NCBI GenBank assembly: GCA_040954595.2
Contig: CM082576.2
Coordinates: 18,724,001 to 18,788,000 of the forward strand
Reading direction: 5' to 3'
Source of the DNA: Balanoglossus misakiensis
Lineage: Eukaryota > Hemichordata
DNA length: 64,000 nt
The notes under the pieces are model-generated. The model was not told the origin of the DNA. It saw only the letters and a program-made list of their open reading frames with translations, and did no database searches. This document shows, piece by piece, positions 50,663 through 62,599 of this stretch. The position numbers and the translations under genes are program-made. The first letter of the stretch is position 1; each line of letters begins with the position of its first letter.

Positions 50663-51388
50663 TATTAATGATTTTCACCCATGATTTTTTTCAAAAATCG
50701 ACGAAATTTGAGATTTTGCAAATTCGAAAATTTGTAATTTTTTAATGATTTTCACCCTTTTTTTTCAAAAATCAACGAACCCATGATTTTTTTTCAAAAA
50801 TCGACAAAATTTTGAGATTTTGCAAAGCCGAAAATTTGTCATTTTTTGATGATTTTCACCCATGATTTTTTTCAAAAATCGACGAAATTTTGAGATTTTG
50901 CAAAGTCGAAAATTTGTCATTTTTTGATGATTTTCACCCATGATTTTTTTCCAAAAATCGACGAAATTTGAGATTTTGCAAAGTCGAAAATTTGTCATTT
51001 TTTGATGATTTTCACCCATGATTTTTTTCAAAAATCGACGAAATTTTGAGATTTTGCAAAGTCGAAAATTTGTCATTTTTTGATGATTTTCAACCATGAT
51101 TTTTTTTCAAAAATCTGCGAAATTTTGAGATTTTGCAAAGTCGAAAATTTGTCATTTTTTGATGATTTTCACCCATGATTTTTTTTCAAAAAATCGACGA
51201 AATTTTGAGATTTTGCAAAGTCGAAAATTTGTCATTTTTTGATTATTTTCACCCATGATTTTTTTTTCAAAAATCGACAAAATTTTGAGATTTTGCAAAG
51301 TCGAAAATGTGTCATTTTTTGATGATTTTCACCCATGATTTTTTTCAAAAATCGACGAAATTTGAGATTTTGCAAAGTCGAAAATTTG
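50663..51388 (+). repeat. 912-bp HOR, copy 3 (incomplete)
   Basis: Starts like the other two (TTCG, CACCC-T8 short unit, GCCG, a, AAATTTGAG, a, CTGCG, A6-TCG), then runs into GATTATT and GTGTCATT units instead of the short unit. An extra C in TTTTTTCCAAAAATCG near 50,951 breaks the open frame. This part is mirrored in the inverted arm at 62.8-63.4 kb. Confidence 0.84.
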
Positions 51389-52729
51389 TCATTTTTTGAT
51401 GATTTTTACCCATGATTTTTTTTTCAAAAATCGACCAAATTTTGAGATTTTGCAAAGCCGAAAATTTGTCATTTTTTGATGATTTTCACCCATGATTTTT
51501 TTCAAAAATCGACGAAATTTTGAGATTTTGCAAAGTCGAAAATTTGTCATTTTTTGATGATTTTCACCCATGATTTTTTTCAAAAATCGACGAAATTTGA
51601 GATTTTGCAAAGTCGAAAATTTGTCATTTTTTGATGATTTTCACCCATGATTTTTTTCAAAAATCGACGAAATTTTGAGATTTTGCAAAGTCGAAAATTT
51701 GTCATTTTTTGATGATTTTCACCCATGATTTTTTTTCAAAAATCTGCGAAATTTTGAGATTTTGCAAAGTCGAAAATTTGTCATTTTTTGATGATTTTCA
51801 CCCATGATTTTTTTTTCAAAAAATCGACGAAATTTTGAGATTTTGCAAAGTCGAAAATTTGTCATTTTTTGATGATTTTCACCCATGATTTTTTTTCAAA
51901 AAATCGACGAAATTTTGAGATTTTGCAAAGTCGAAAAGTTGTCATTTTTTGATTATTTTCACCCATGATTTTTTTTTTCAAAAATCGACAAAATTTTGAG
52001 ATTTTGCAAAGTCGAAAATGTGTCATTTTTTGATGATTTTCACCCATGATTTTTTTCAAAAATCGACGAAATTTGAGATTTTGCAAAGTCGAAAATTTGT
52101 CATTTTTTGATGATTTTTACCCATGATTTTTTTTTCAAAAATCGACCAAATTTTGAGATTTTGCAAAGCCGAAAATTTGTCATTTTTTGATGATTTTCAC
52201 CCATGATTTTTTTCAAAAATCGACGAAATTTTGAGATTTTGCAAAGTCGAAAATTTGTCATTTTTTGATGATTTTCACCCATGATTTTTTTCAAAAATCG
52301 ACGAAATTTGAGATTTTGCAAAGTCGAAAATTTGTCATTTTTTGATGATTTTCACCCATGATTTTTTTCAAAAATCGACGAAATTTTGAGATTTTGCAAA
52401 GTCGAAAATTTGTCATTTTTTGATGATTTTCACCCATGATTTTTTTTCAAAAATCTGCGAAATTTTGAGATTTTGCAAAGTCGAAAATTTGTCATTTTTT
52501 GATGATTTTCACCCATGATTTTTTTTCAAAAAATCGACGAAATTTTGAGATTTTGCAAAGTCGAAAATTTGTCATTTTTTGATTATTTTCACCCATGATT
52601 TTTTTTTTCAAAAATCGACAAAATTTTGAGATTTTGCAAAGTCGAAAATGTGTCATTTTTTGATGATTTTCACCCATGATTTTTTTCAAAAATCGACGAA
52701 ATTTGAGATTTTGCAAAGTCGAAAAATTG
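51389..52729 (+). repeat. 711/630-bp tandem HOR of flank family
   Basis: The series TTTTTACCC, CGACC/GCCG, a, AAATTTGAG, a, CTGCG, A6-TCG, GATTATT with T10, GTGTCATT, AAATTTGAG starts at 51,389 and again at 52,100 (711 bp), then at 52,730 (630 bp). The first copy has one additional A6-TCG monomer (near 51,800-51,880), which explains the different periods. Confidence 0.86.
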
Positions 52730-54985
52730 TCATTTTTTGATGATTTTTACCCATGATTTTTTTTTCAAAAATCGACCTAATTTTGAGATTTTGCCAAGCC
52801 GAAAATATGTCATTTTTTGATGATTTTCACCCATGATTTTTCTCAAAAATCGACGAAATTTTGAGATTTTGCAAAGTCGAAAATTTGTCATTTTTTGATG
52901 ATTTTCACCCATGATTTTTTTTCAAAAAATCGACGAAATTTTGAGATTTTGCAAAGTCGAAAATTTGTCATTTTTTGATGATTTTCACCCATGTTTTTTT
53001 CAAAATTGAACGAACCCATGATTTTTTTCAAAAATCGACAAAATTTTGAGATTTTGCAAAGTCGAAAATTTGTCATTTTTTGATGATTTTCACCCATGTT
53101 TTTTTCAAAATTGAACGAACCCATGATTTTTTTCAAAAATCGACAAAATTTTGAGATTTTGCAAAGACGAAAATTTGTCATTTTTTGATGATTTTCACCC
53201 ATGATTTTTTTCAAAAGTCGACGAAATTTTGAGATTTTGCAAAGACAAAAATTTTTCATTTTTTGATGATTTTCACCCGTGATTTTTTTCAAAAATCGAC
53301 AAAATTTTGAGATTTTGCAAAGTCGAAAATTTGACATTTTTTGATGATTTTCACCCATGTTTTTTTTCAAAAATCAACGAACCTATGATTTTTTTTCAAA
53401 AATCGACGAAATTTAGAGATTTTGCAAAGTCGAAAATTTGTCATTTCTTAATGATTTTCACCCGTTTTTTTTTCAAAAATCGACAAAATTTTGAGATTTT
53501 GCAAAGTCGAAAATTTGTAATTTTTTGATGATTTTCACCAATGTTTTTTTTTAAAAATCAACGAACCCATGATTTTTTTCAAAAATTGACAACATTTTGA
53601 GATTTTGCAAAGTCGAAAATTTGTCATTTTTTGATGATTTTCACCCATGATTTTTCTCAAAAATCGACGAAATTTTGACATTTTGCAGAGTCGAAAATTT
53701 GTCATTTTTTGATGATATTCACCCATGATTTTTTTCAAAAATCGACGAAATTTTGAGATTTTGCAAAGTCGAAAATTTGTCATTTTTTGATGATTTTCAC
53801 CCATGATTTTTTTCAAAAATCGACGAAATTTGAGATTTTGCAAAGTCGAAAATTTGTCATTTTTGATGATTTTCACCCATGATTTTTTTCAAAAATCGAC
53901 GAAATTTTGAGATTTTGCAAAGTCAAAAATTTGTCATTTTTTGATGATTTTCACCCATGATTTTTTTTCAAAAATCTGCGAAATTTTGAGATTTTGCAAA
54001 GTCGAAAATTTGTCATTTTTTGATGATTTTCACCCATGATTTTTTTTCAAAAAATCGACGAAATTTTGAGATTTTGCAAAGTCGAAAATTTGTCATTTTT
54101 TGATTATTTTCACCCATGATTTTTTTTTTCAAAAATCGACAAAATTTTGAGATTTTGCAAAGTCGAAAATTTGTAATTTTTTGATGATTTTCACCCATGT
54201 TTTTTTTCAAAATTGAACGAACCCATGATTTTTTTCAAAAATCGACGAAATTTTGAGATTTTGCAAAGTCGAAAATTTGTCATTTTTTGATGATTTTCAC
54301 CCATGATTTTTTTCAAAAATCGACAAAATTTTTAGATTTTGCAAAGTCGAAAATTTGTCATTTTTTGATTATTTTCACCCATGATTTTTTTCAAAAATCG
54401 ACAAAATTTTTAGATTTTGCAAAGTCGAAAATTTGTCATTTTTTGATGATTTTCACCATGATTTTTTTTTTAAAAATCGACGAAATTTTGAGATTTTGCA
54501 AAGACGAAAATTTGTCATTTTTTGATGATTTTCACCCATGATTTTTTTTCAAAAATGTACGAAATTTTGAGATTTTGCAAAGACAAAATTTTTTCATTTT
54601 TTGATGATTTTCACCCGTGATTTTTTTCAAAAATAGACAAAATTTTGAGATTTTGCAAAGTCGAAAATTTGACATTTTTTGATGATTTTCACCCATGTTT
54701 TTTTCAAAAATCAACGAACCCATGATTTTTTTTCAAAAATCGACGAAATTTAGAAATTTTGCAAAGTCGAAAATTTGTCATTTCTTAATGATTTTCACCC
54801 ATGTTTTTTTTTCAAAAATCGACAAAATTTTGAGATTTTGCAAAGTCGAAAATTTGTAATTTTTTGATGATTTTCACCAATGTTTTTTTTTAAAATCAAC
54901 GAACCCATGATTTTTTTCAAAAATTGACAACATTTTGAGATTTTGCAAAGTCGAAAATTTGTCATTTTTTGATGATTTTCACCCA
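52730..54985 (+). repeat. Left-arm blocks that reappear inverted beyond the junction
   Basis: Includes the third, diverged start of the 630-bp series (GCCAAGCCG near 52,795); short-b'-e-f with older e/f forms (52,980-53,350); a short unit ending AACCTATG (53,381), unique on the forward side; ATTTCTTAATG followed by CCCG-T; CACCAATG; CTGCG; AAGTCAAAAATTTG (near 53,925); and the b-b-c-d/e-f series at 54,287-54,723. Markers in this interval are the ones found in reverse at 56.7-61.4 kb. Confidence 0.84.
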
Positions 54986-56729
54986 TGATTTTTCTCAAAA
55001 ATCGACGAAATTTTGAGATTTTGCAAAGTCGAAAATTTTTCATTTTTTGATGATTTTCACCCATGATTTTTTTCAAAAATCTACGAAATTTTGAGATTTT
55101 GCAAAGTCGAAAATTTGTCATTTTTTGATGATTTTCACCCATGATTTTTTTCAAAAATCTGCGAAATTTTGAGATTTTGCAAAGTCGAAAATTTGTCATT
55201 TATTAATGATTTTCACCCATGATTTTTTTCAAAAATCGACGAAATTTGAGATTTTGCAAATTCGAAAATTTGTAATTTTTTAATGATTTTCACCCTTTTT
55301 TTTCAAAAATCAACGAACCCATGATTTTTTTTCAAAAATCGACAAAATTTTGAGATTTTGCAAAGCCGAAAATTTGTCATTTTTTGATGATTTTCACCCA
55401 TGATTTTTTTCAAAAATCGACGAAATTTTGAGATTTTGCAAAGTCGAAAATTTGTCATTTTTTGATGATTTTCACCCATGATTTTTTTCAAAAATCGACG
55501 AAATTTGAGATTTTGCAAAGTCGAAAATTTGTCATTTTTTGATGATTTTCACCCATGATTTTTTTCAAAAATCGACGAAATTTTGAGATTTTGCAAAGTC
55601 GAAAATTTGTCATTTTTTGATGATTTTCACCCATGATTTTTTTTCAAAAATCTGCGAAATTTTGAGATTTTGCAAAGTCGAAAATTTGTCATTTTTTGAT
55701 GATTTTCACCCATGATTTTTTTTCAAAAAATCGACGAAATTTTGAGATTTTGCAAAGTCGAAAATTTTTCATTTTTTGATGATTTTCACCCATGATTTTT
55801 TTTAAAAATCAACGAACCCATGATTTTTTTCAAAAATTGACAACATTTTGAGATTTTGCAAAGTCGAAAATTGTCATTTTTTGATGATTTTCACCCATGA
55901 TTTTTCTCAAAAATCGACGAAATTTTGAGATTTTGCAAAGTCGAAAATTTTTCATTTTTTGATGATTTTCACCCATGATTTTTTTCAAAAATCTACGAAA
56001 TTTTGAGATTTTGCAAAGTCGAAAATTTGTCATTTTTTGATGATTTTCACCCATGATTTTTTTCAAAAATCTGCGAAATTTTGAGATTTTGCAAAGTCGA
56101 AAATTTGTCATTTATTAATGATTTTCACCCATGATTTTTTTCAAAAATCGACGAAATTTGAGATTTTGCAAATTCGAAAATTTGTAATTTTTTAATGATT
56201 TTCACCCTTTTTTTTCAAAAATCAACGAACCCATGATTTTTTTTCAAAAATCGACAAAATTTTGAGATTTTGCAAAGCCGAAAATTTGTCATTTTTTGAT
56301 GATTTTCACCCATGATTTTTTTCAAAAATCGACGAAATTTTGAAGATTTTGCAAAGTCGAAAATTTGTCATTTTTTGATGATTTTCACCCATGATTTTTT
56401 TCAAAAATCGACGAAATTTGAGATTTTGCAAAGTCGAAAAATTTGTCATTTTTTGATGATTTTCACCCATGATTTTTTTCAAAAATCGACGAAATTTTGA
56501 GATTTTGCAAAGTCGAAAATTTGTCATTTTTGATGATTTTCACCCATGATTTTTTTTTCAAAAATCTGCGAAATTTTGAGATTTTGCAAAGTCGAAAATT
56601 TGTCATTTTTTGATGATTTTCACCCATGATTTTTTTTCAAAAAATCGACGAAATTTTGAGATTTTGCAAAGTCGAAAATTTGTCATTTTTTGATGATTTT
56701 CACCCATGTTTTTTTCAAAATTGAACGAA
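54986..56729 (+). repeat. Asymmetric spacer between inverted copies
   Basis: About 1.74 kb of forward array between the last base that has a partner at the junction (54,985) and the junction itself. It contains TCTC, CTACG, CTGCG, ATTTATTAATG, TTCG, GCCG and A6-TCG monomers like 48.6-49.4 kb. At 55,795 a T8 monomer is joined to AAAAATCAACG. It ends in the truncated short unit. It is not mirrored next to the junction. Confidence 0.82.
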
Positions 56730-56745
56730 TCATGGGTGAAATCAT
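56701..56745. other. Array inversion junction (tail-to-tail)
   Basis: A forward short unit runs through TTGAACGAA, ending at 56,729. Instead of the expected CCCATG it passes directly into TCATGGGTGAA, the reverse-strand form of the monomer. There is no spacer or foreign DNA; at most one or two bases of overlap are possible. The closest mirror is CACCCATG at 56,701-56,708 and CATGGGTG at 56,731-56,738 around a 22-base loop, so imperfect hairpin potential extends outwards through both arms. The reversed arm has GAAATC where the unit normally has GAAAATC. It could be a real inversion breakpoint or an assembly join. Confidence 0.93.
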
Positions 56746-57900
56746 CAAAAAATGACAAATTTTCGACTTTGCAAAATCTCAAAATGTTGTCAATTTTTGA
56801 AAAAAATCATGGGTTCGTTGATTTTTAAAAAAAAACATTGGTGAAAATCATCAAAAAATTACAAATTTTCGACTTTGCAAAATCTCAAAATTTTGTCGAT
56901 TTTGAAAAAAAAACATGGGTGAAAATCATTAAGAAATGACAAATTTTCGACTTTGCAAAATTTCTAAATTTCGTCGATTTTTGAAAAAAATCATGGGTTC
57001 GTTGATTTTTGAAAAAAACATGGGTGAAAATCATCAAAAAATGTCAAATTTTCGACTTTGCAAAATCTCAAATTTTGTCTATTTTTGAAAAAAATCACGG
57101 GTGAAAATCATCAAAAAAATGAAAAAATTTTGTCTTTGCAAAATCTCAAAATTTCGTACATTTTGAAAAAAATCATGGGTGAAAATCATCAAAAAATGAC
57201 AAAATTTTCGTCTTTGCAAAATCTCAAAATTTCGTCGATTTTTAAAAAAAAAATCATGGTGAAAATCATCAAAAAATGACAAATTTTCGACTTTGCAAAA
57301 TCTAAAAATTTTGTCGATTTTTGAAAAAAATCATGGGTGAAAATAATCAAAAAATGACAAATTTTCGACTTTGCAAAATCTAAAAATTTTGTCGATTTTT
57401 GAAAAAAATCATGGGTGAAAATCATCAAAAAATGACAAATTTTCGACTTTGCAAAATCTCAAAATTTCGTCGATTTTTGAAAAAAATCATGGGTTCGTTC
57501 AATTTTGAAAAAAAACATGGGTGAAAATCATCAAAAATTACAAATTTTCGACTTTGCAAAATCTCAAAATTTTGTCGATTTTTGAAAAAAAAAAATCATG
57601 GGTGAAAATAATCAAAAAATGACAAATTTTCGACTTTGCAAAATCTCAAAATTTCGTCGATTTTTTGAAAAAAAATCATGGGTGAAAATCATCAAAAAAT
57701 GACAAATTTTCGACTTTGCAAAATCTCAAAATTTCGCAGATTTTTGAAAAAAATCATGGGTGAAAATCATCAAAAAATGACAAATTTTTGACTTTGCAAA
57801 ATCTCAAAATTTCGTCGATTTTTGAAAAAAATCATGGGTGAAAATCATCAAAAATGACAAATTTTCGACTTTGCAAAATCTCAAATTTCGTCGATTTTTG
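56730..57900 (-). repeat. Inverted copy of 53,815-54,985
   Basis: Reading away from the junction, reverse-complement markers come in the order expected from 54,985 downwards: ATTGACAACATT, CACCAATG, ATTTCTTAATG, TAGAAATT, the CAACG short unit, TTTGACATT, CCCGTG f, the d/e fusion with AAATGTACG, c, b, b, a, short, GATTATT with a long T tract, A6-TCG, CTGCG and AAGTCAAAAATTTG. Paired positions sum to about 111,715 near 57,428. It ends where this arm has ATTAATAAATG and the partner does not. Confidence 0.87.
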
Positions 57901-59700
57901 AAAAAATCATGGGTGAAAATCATTAATAAATGACAAATTTTCGACTTTGCAAAATCTCAAAATTTGGTCGATTTTTGAAAAAAATCATGGGTGAAAATCA
58001 TCAAAAAAATGACAAATTTTCGACTTTGCAAAATCTCAAAATTTCGTAGATTTTTGAAAAAAATCATGGGTGAAAATCATCAAAAAATGACAAATTTTCG
58101 ACTTTGCAAAATCTCAAAATTTCGTCGACTTTTGAAAAAAATCATGGGTGAAAATCATCAAAAAATGACAAATTTTCGTCTTTGCAAAATCTCAAAATTT
58201 TGTCGATTTTTGAAAAAAATCATGGGTTCGTTCAATTTTGAAAAAAACATGGGTGAAAATCATCAAAAAATGACAAATTTTCGACTTTGCAAAATCTCAA
58301 AATTTCGTCGATTTTTTGAAAAAAAATCATGGGTGAAAATCATCAAAAAATGACAAATTTTTGACTTTGCAAAATCTCAAAATTTCGCAGATTTTTGAAA
58401 AAAAATCATGGGAGAAAATCATCAAAAAATGACAAATTTTCGACTTTGCAAAATCTCAAAATTTCGTCGATTTTTGAAAAAAATCATGGGTGAAAATCAT
58501 CAAAAAATGACAAATTTTCGACTTTGCAAAATCTCAAATTTCGTCGATTTTTGAAAAAAATCATGGGTGAAAATCATCAAAAAATGACAAATTTTCGACT
58601 TTGCAAAATCTCAAAATTTCGTCGATTTTTGAAAAAATCATGGGTGAAAATCATCAAAAAATGACAAATTTTCGGCTTTGCAAAATCTCAAAATTTTGTC
58701 GATTTTTGAAAAAAAATCATGGGTTCGTTGATTTTTGAAAAAAAAGGGTGAAAATCATTAAAAAATTACAAATTTTCGAATTTGCAAAATCTCAAATTTC
58801 GTCGATTTTTGAAAAAAATCATGGGTGAAAATCATTAATAAATGACAAATTTTCGACTTTGCAAAATCTCAAAATTTCGCAGATTTTTGAAAAAAATCAT
58901 GGGTGAAATCATCAAAAAATGACAAATTTTCGACTTTGCAAAATCTCAAAATTTCGTCGATTTTTGAAAAAAATCATGGGTGAAAATCATCAAAAAATGA
59001 AAAATTTTCGACTTTGCAAAATCTCAAAATTTCGTCGATTTTTGAGAAAAATCATGGGTGAAAATCATCAAAAAATGACAAATTTTCGACTTTGCAAAAT
59101 TTCTAAATTTCGTCGATTTTTGAAAAAAATCATGGGTTCGTTGATTTTTGAAAAAAACATGGGTGAAAATCATCAAAAAATGTCAAATTTTCGACTTTGC
59201 AAAATCTCAAAATTTTGTCTATTTTTGAAAAAAATCACGGGTGAAAATCATCAAAAAATGAAAAAATTTTGTCTTTGCAAAATCTCAAATTTCGTACATT
59301 TTTGAAAAAAAATCATGGGTGAAAATCATCAAAAAATGACAAATTTTCCGTCTTTGCAAAATCTCAAAATTTCGTCGATTTTTAAAAAAAAAATCATGGT
59401 GAAAATCATCAAAAAATGACAAATTTTCGACTTTGCAAAATCTCAAAATTTCGCAGATTTTTGAAAAAAAATCATGGGTGAAAATCATCAAAAAATGACA
59501 AATTTTTGACTTTGCAAAATCTCAAAATTTCGTCGATTTTTGAAAAAAATCATGGGTGAAAATCATCAAAAATGACAAATTTTCGACTTTGCAAAATCTC
59601 AAATTTCGTCGATTTTTGAAAAAAATCATGGTGAAAATCATCAAAATGACAAATTTTCGACTTTGCAAAATCTCAAAAATTTTCGTCGATTTTTGAAAAA
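57901..59700 (-). repeat. Inverted flank-family modules
   Basis: Reverse-orientation series: CTACG, GTCGACG, b', short (58,000-58,260) as in 49.4-49.7 kb; CTGCG, a, AAATTTGAG, GCCG, CACCC-T8 short unit, TTCG, ATTAATG (58,380-58,860) as in 48.8-49.3 or 55.2-55.7 kb; then a second copy of the short-f-d/e-c series (59,100-59,400), as in 54.4-54.7 kb. Several units have single-base losses (GAAATCATC near 58,909, TGAAAAAATCATGG near 58,630). Confidence 0.78.
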
Positions 59701-61180
59701 AATCATGGGTGAATATCATCAAAAATGACAAATTTTCGACTTTGCAAAATCTCAAAATTTCGTCGATTTTTGAAAAAAAATCATGGGTGAATATCATCAA
59801 AAATGACAAATTTTCGACTTTGCAAAATCTCAAAATTTCGTCGATTTTGAAAAAAATCATGGGTGAAAATCATCAAAAAATGAAAAATTTTCGACTCTGC
59901 AAAATGTCAAAATTTCGTCGATTTTTGAGAAAAATCATGGGTGAAAATCATCAAAAAATGACAAATTTTCGACTTTGCAAAATCTCAAAATGTTGTCAAT
60001 TTTTGAAAAAATCATGGGTTCGTTGATTTTTAAAAAAAACATTGGTGAAAATCATCAAAAAATTACAAATTTTCGACTTTGCAAAATCTCAAAATTTTGT
60101 CGATTTTTGAAAAAAAACGGGTGAAAATCATTAAGAAATGACAAATTTTCGACTTTGCAAAATCTCTAATTTCGTCGATTTTTGAAAAAAATCATAGGTT
60201 CGTTGATTTTTGAAAAAAAACATGGGTGAAAATCATCAAAAAATGTCAAATTTCGACTTTGCAAAATCTCAAAATTTTGTCGATTTTGAAAAAAATCACG
60301 GGTGAAAATCATCAAAAAATGAAAAATTTTTGTCTTTGCAAAATCTCAAAATTTCGTCGACTTTTGAAAAAAATCATGGGTGAAAATCATCAAAAAATGA
60401 CAAATTTTCGTCTTTGCAAAATCTCAAAAATTTTGTCGATTTTTGAAAAAAATCATGGGTTCGTTCAATTTTGAAAAAAACATGGGTGAAAAATCATCAA
60501 AAAATGACAATTTTCGACTTTGCAAAATCTCAAAATTTCGTCAATTTTTGAGAAAAATCATGGGTGAAAATCATCAAAAAATGAAAATTTTCGACTTTGC
60601 AAAATCTCAAAATTTCGTCGATTTTTGAGAAAAATCATGGGTGAAAATCATCAAAAAATGACATATTTTCGGCTTTGCAAAATCTCAAAAATTTGGTCGA
60701 TTTTTGAAAAAAAAAATCATGGGTAAAAATCATCAAAAAATGACAAATTTTCGACTTTGCAAAATCTCAAATTTCGTCGATTTTTGAAAAAAATCATGGG
60801 TGAAAATCATCAAAAAATGACAAATTTTCGGCTTTGCAAAAATCTCAAAATTTGGTCGATTTTTGAAAAAAAAATCATGGGTAAAAATCATCAAAAATGA
60901 CAAATTTTCGACTTTGCAAAATCTCAAATTTCGTCGATTTTTGAAAAAATCATGGGTGAAAATCATCAAAAAATGACACATTTTCGACTTTGCAAAATCT
61001 CAAAAATTTTGTCGATTTTTGAAAAAAAAAATCATGGGTGAAAATAATCAAAAAATGACAAATTTTCGACTTTGCAAAATCTCAAAATTTCGTCGATTTT
61101 TTGAAAAAAATCATGGGTGAAAATCATCAAAAATGACAAATTTTCGACTTTGCAAAATCTCAAAATGTTGTCAATTTTTG
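59701..61180 (-). repeat. Inverted copy 1 of the 52.7-53.7 kb block
   Basis: Carries the unique marker pair CATAGGTTCG (ATAGGT at 60,194) and AAACGGGTGAAAATCATTAAG (just before it), the reverse of AACCTATG at 53,381 and of the CCCG unit near 53,460. Flanking TTGTCAATTTTTG, CATTGGTG, CACGGG and GTCGACTTTTG units are in the expected reverse order. GAATATC near 59,712 and 59,791 is a reverse form of the GATATTC change near 53,715. Homopolymer changes are numerous. Confidence 0.83.
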
Positions 61181-62599
61181 AAAAAATCATGGGTTCGTTG
61201 ATTTTTAAAAAAAAACATTGGTGAAAAATCATCAAAAAATTACAAATTTCGACTTTGCAAAATCTCAAAATTTTGTCGATTTTTGAAAAAAAAACGGGTG
61301 AAAATCATTAAGAAATGACAAATTTTCGACTTTGCAAAATCTCTAAATTTCGTCGATTTTTGAAAACAAATCATAGGTTCGTTGATTTTGAAAAAAACAT
61401 GGGTGAAAATCATCAAAAAATGTCAAATTTTCGACTTTGCAAAATCTCAAAATTTTGTCGATTTTTGAAAAAAATCACGGGTGAAAATCATCAAAAAATG
61501 AAAAAATTTTGTCTTTGCAAAATCTCAAAATTTCGTCGACTTTTGAAAAAAATCATGGGTGAAAATCATCAAAAAATGACAATTTTCGTCTTTGCAAAAT
61601 CTCAAAATTTTGTCGATTTTTAAAAAAAAATCATGGGTTCGTTCAATTTTGAAAAAAACATGGGTGAAAATCATCAAAAAATGACAAATTTTCGACTTTG
61701 CAAAATCTCAAAATTTCGTCAATTTTTGAGAAAAATCATGGGTGAAAATCATCAAAAAATGAAAAATTTTCGACTTTGCAAAATCTCAAAATTTCGTCGA
61801 TTTTTGAGAAAAATCATGGGTGAAATCATCAAAAAATGACATATTTTCGGCTTTGCAAAATCTCAAAATTTGGTCGATTTTTGAAAAAAAAATCATGGGT
61901 AAAAATCATCAAAAAATGACAAATTTTCGACTTTGCAAAATCTCAAAATTTCGTCGATTTTTGAAAAAAAATCATGGGTGAAAATCATCAAAAATGACAA
62001 AATTTTCGACTTTGCAAAATCTCAAAATTTCGCAGATTTTGAAAAAAATCATGGGTGAAAATCATCAAAAAATGACAAATTTTCGACTTTGCAAAATCTC
62101 AAAATTTCGTCGATTTTTGAAAAAAATCATGGGTGAAAATCATCAAAAAATGACAAATTTTCGACTTTGCACAATCTCAAAATTTCGTCGATTTTTGAAA
62201 AAAATCATGGGTGAAAATCATCAAAAAATGACAAATTTTCGGCTTTGCAAAATCTCAAAATTTGGTCGATTTTTGAAAAAAAAATCATGGGTAAAAATCA
62301 TCAAAAAATGACAAATTTTCGACTTTGCAAAATCTCAAATTTCGTCGATTTTTGAAAAAAATCATGGGTGAAAATCATCAAAAAATGACACATTTTCGAC
62401 TTTGCAAAATCTCAAAATTTCGTCAATTTTTGAAAAAAAATCATGGGTGAAAATCATCAAAAAATGAAAAATTTTTGTCTTTGCAAAATCTCAAAATTTC
62501 GTCGACTTTTGAAAAAAATCATGGGTGAAAATCATCAAAAAATGACAAATTTTCGTCTTTGCAAAATCTCAAAATTTTGTCGATTTTTGAAAAAAATCA
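61181..62599 (-). repeat. Inverted copy 2 of the 52.7-53.6 kb block
   Basis: The CATAGGTTCG marker recurs here (ATAGGT at 61,373), 1,179 bp from the first, again next to AAACGGGTG and CATTGGTG units. The block has therefore been tandemly duplicated in the inverted arm, or joined twice. GGTCG/GGCTTTG and GACACATTTTC units follow near 61,850-62,390. Confidence 0.82.

Larger units (their letters stand above)
1..56729 (+). repeat. Satellite array, 78-bp monomer, forward orientation
   Basis: Continuous head-to-tail array of an AT-rich 78-bp unit. Each unit has a T7-T11 tract, CAAAAATCGACG or a variant, TTTTGCAAAGTCG, TTTGTCATTTTTTGATG and TTCACCCATG. Units differ by point changes and by T-tract length, and named variants recur in fixed order to form higher-order repeats. 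The strand shown is T-rich (33 T to 24 A in the canonical unit). No unique sequence interrupts the array, so every stretch here is gene-free. Satellites of this size with nested higher-order structure are known from eukaryotic heterochromatin and centromeres; assigning either role here is inference. Confidence 0.98.

Noticed and set aside
52888-53370. Longest open frame (160 codons, minus strand) as a repetitive protein gene
   Set aside because: It is six reiterations of the 26-residue monomer translation with short-unit inserts. Sister copies are broken by T-tract changes, and there is no non-repeat start, end or domain.
56690-56770. Rho-independent terminator or regulatory hairpin at the junction
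   Set aside because: The inverted sequence arises simply from opposed monomers; the stem is AT-rich and imperfect, and no gene is nearby.
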